Source: a virus. Taken from it: a stretch of DNA of 20,773 bases. Every line of letters starts with the position of its first letter. Position 1 is the stretch's first letter. Position numbers and translations under genes: made by a program. The DNA is taken from the IMG/VR virus record IMGVR_UViG_3300047643_000077, positions 1 through 20,773 of that record, one strand, 5' to 3'. This document shows positions 19,607 to 20,773 of the stretch, one piece after another. The notes beneath the pieces are model-generated. The model searched no databases. It saw only the letters and a list, made by a program, of their open reading frames with translations, and was not told the DNA's origin.

Positions 19607-20773
19607 ATGAAAAAACTTATATTTATATTTTATTTAATCGGTTTATTTACAACGTCAACGCTTTGGGCTACAGGTTTATCAGGCATAATAATAGCCGGAG
19701 GCGGTGGAAGTATTGCCACCGTCCCATCAGCCCCGACAGGGGTTTCCGCAACTGCCGGTAACGCACAAAACACAGTAACCTGGACGGCTTCAAGCGGTTC
19801 GACAAGCTGCAATCTTTACTGGAAATCAGGATCTTCGATGTCGGGGAATTGCACCGGAAACGGGACGAAAGTTACTGGCGTGACCTCTCCCGATGTTATA
19901 GGTTCGCTGACAAATGGAACGGCTTATTATTATATGGTGACCTGCCAGAATTCAGCCGGTGAAAGTGCCTGTAGCGCCGAAGTAAATGCCACGCCGACCG
20001 GTGTAACGGCTCCCGGCTCTCCAACGTCAGTAGCAGCCGTGGCAGGGAATACTCAATTTACCCCTACATGGGCAGCCCCATCTTCGGGAGGCACACCCAG
20101 TCAATATAATGTCTGGTATTCAACATCATCCAATACTGAGCTATCAGGCACGGAAGTTGCCAACACAACTTCTGGTACGCCAGTCACCGGATTAACAAAC
20201 GGCACAACCTACTATATCAAGGTGCAAAGCCAAAACAGTGCAGGAACTACTTTGTCAAGTGAAGTTTTGGCAACGCCAGTACCTGTTCCCGTTCAGCAAG
20301 GCGGCTATTCAGGAACTTTAACAGCGTCAACTATTGGCGATGTTAATCAAGGTGGAAGTGGTACCGATTTTATTATGCAAAATTATCCTCTAACTGCCTC
20401 TACGATTACAGAGGCAAAAATAGAAAATTATCGAGCAACTAGCACAACGGCTTGGATAGCTTTTAAAGTATGGCGACTAAGTGGCGGCATCTATACACTT
20501 ATAGGCGACACAGGCCACATATCAATGCAAACAACGTCTGGTATTCAAACCTATACATTTACAGGAATAACTTGCCAGACAGGTGACTTGATAGGATATG
20601 CAACAAATGCTGGGGGCGGACCATCTCCTTATGGTCAAATCGATGCCCTTTCTGGATCAGGCAATCGCTATTACAAGGCAAGTAGCGATATTACTAGCGG
20701 AGCAATTACCCAAGGCAGTATGACATTGCTCACAACATACGCTAATGTGCAAATACAGTTTTTCGGGAATTAA
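19607..20773 (+). CDS. Secreted two-Fn3-domain protein with a distinct C-terminal beta domain
   Basis: The product has 388 residues with AAGGAGAG as ribosome binding site; the stop codon is the last base triplet of the window. The N-terminus MKKLIFIFYLIGLFTTSTLW followed by ATG is a Sec signal peptide, cleavage near Ala21. A Gly-rich linker leads to two fibronectin type III domains: about 40-130 (PSAPTGVSATAGNAQNTVTW, then LTNGTAYYYMVTCQNSAGES) and 135-223 (PGSPTSVAAVAG, then LTNGTTYYIKVQSQNSAG). Residues about 233-388 form a jelly-roll-like domain (WIAFKVWRLSGGIYTLIGD) that may bind a ligand or carbohydrate. The last 450 bases use more A/T-rich codons than the Fn3 part, suggesting module exchange. 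A receptor-binding or adhesin role fits; it could also be a lysogenic-conversion surface protein. Confidence 0.8.
   Translation: MKKLIFIFYLIGLFTTSTLWATGLSGIIIAGGGGSIATVPSAPTGVSATAGNAQNTVTWTASSGSTSCNLYWKSGSSMSGNCTGNGTKVTGVTSPDVIGSLTNGTAYYYMVTCQNSAGESACSAEVNATPTGVTAPGSPTSVAAVAGNTQFTPTWAAPSSGGTPSQYNVWYSTSSNTELSGTEVANTTSGTPVTGLTNGTTYYIKVQSQNSAGTTLSSEVLATPVPVPVQQGGYSGTLTASTIGDVNQGGSGTDFIMQNYPLTASTITEAKIENYRATSTTAWIAFKVWRLSGGIYTLIGDTGHISMQTTSGIQTYTFTGITCQTGDLIGYATNAGGGPSPYGQIDALSGSGNRYYKASSDITSGAITQGSMTLLTTYANVQIQFFGN

Noticed and set aside
19693-19712. TATTGCCACCGTC inside the Fn3 gene as another 37-bp element
   Set aside because: Only the first few bases resemble the element; no stem, GAG loop or right end follows.

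Overview
This window looks like the virion-structure and packaging half of a tailed double-stranded DNA phage or prophage. All genes lie on the + strand and most are separated by only a few bases. The order is: small terminase, large terminase, P22-like portal, scaffold, N4-gp56-like major capsid protein, a lysis module, head-tail adaptor, stopper/tail-hub-like protein, low-complexity proteins resembling ejection proteins, tail fibre and an Fn3-domain adhesin. This content suggests a short-tailed phage: there is no tape measure, sheath, tail-tube or baseplate gene. No integrase, repressor, replication gene, tRNA or CRISPR array is visible, so lifestyle cannot be decided. The host is probably a Gram-negative bacterium, and the sequence style (about 45-50% GC by eye, chromosomal-type palindromic repeats, a CFI-box-like C-terminus) would fit an environmental Desulfobacterota-like host. 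That host assignment is inference.

Layout: 1-366 SpoIIAA/STAS-like gene at the window edge; 367-638 non-coding, with a palindrome, a 10-bp tandem repeat that is a candidate packaging site, and a perfect TATAAT; 639-2545 terminase genes; 2546-2806 a cluster of palindromic repeats; 2807-5527 unknown gene, portal and a small basic protein; 5528-5738 two hairpins, the second a terminator; 5739-7844 scaffold and major capsid; 7845-7943 a predicted three-way-junction RNA; 7944-10125 three unknown or structural proteins; 10190-11620 lysis module; 11624-15138 adaptor and stopper-like protein; 15144-17355 three putative ejection proteins; 17356-17548 an out-of-frame coding-like stretch plus a repeat; 17549-20773 two host-recognition-type surface proteins.

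Two features stand out. First, short hairpin repeats sit in the gaps between virion genes. Four copies of a 37-bp element keep a GAG loop while the 7-bp stem sequence changes with compensation. Two copies of a 44-bp element also encode a shared short peptide. All but one repeat cluster end 20-26 bases before a start codon, just upstream of its ribosome binding site. Second, four proteins in the virion gene cluster begin with clear Sec-type signal peptides, which is unexpected for proteins assembled into a phage particle in the cytoplasm. Other points are a probable frameshifted or +1-read extension of the third ejection-type gene, a protein built from three copies of a helical motif, and a lysis module holding both a T4-type lysozyme and a permuted NlpC/P60-like enzyme.
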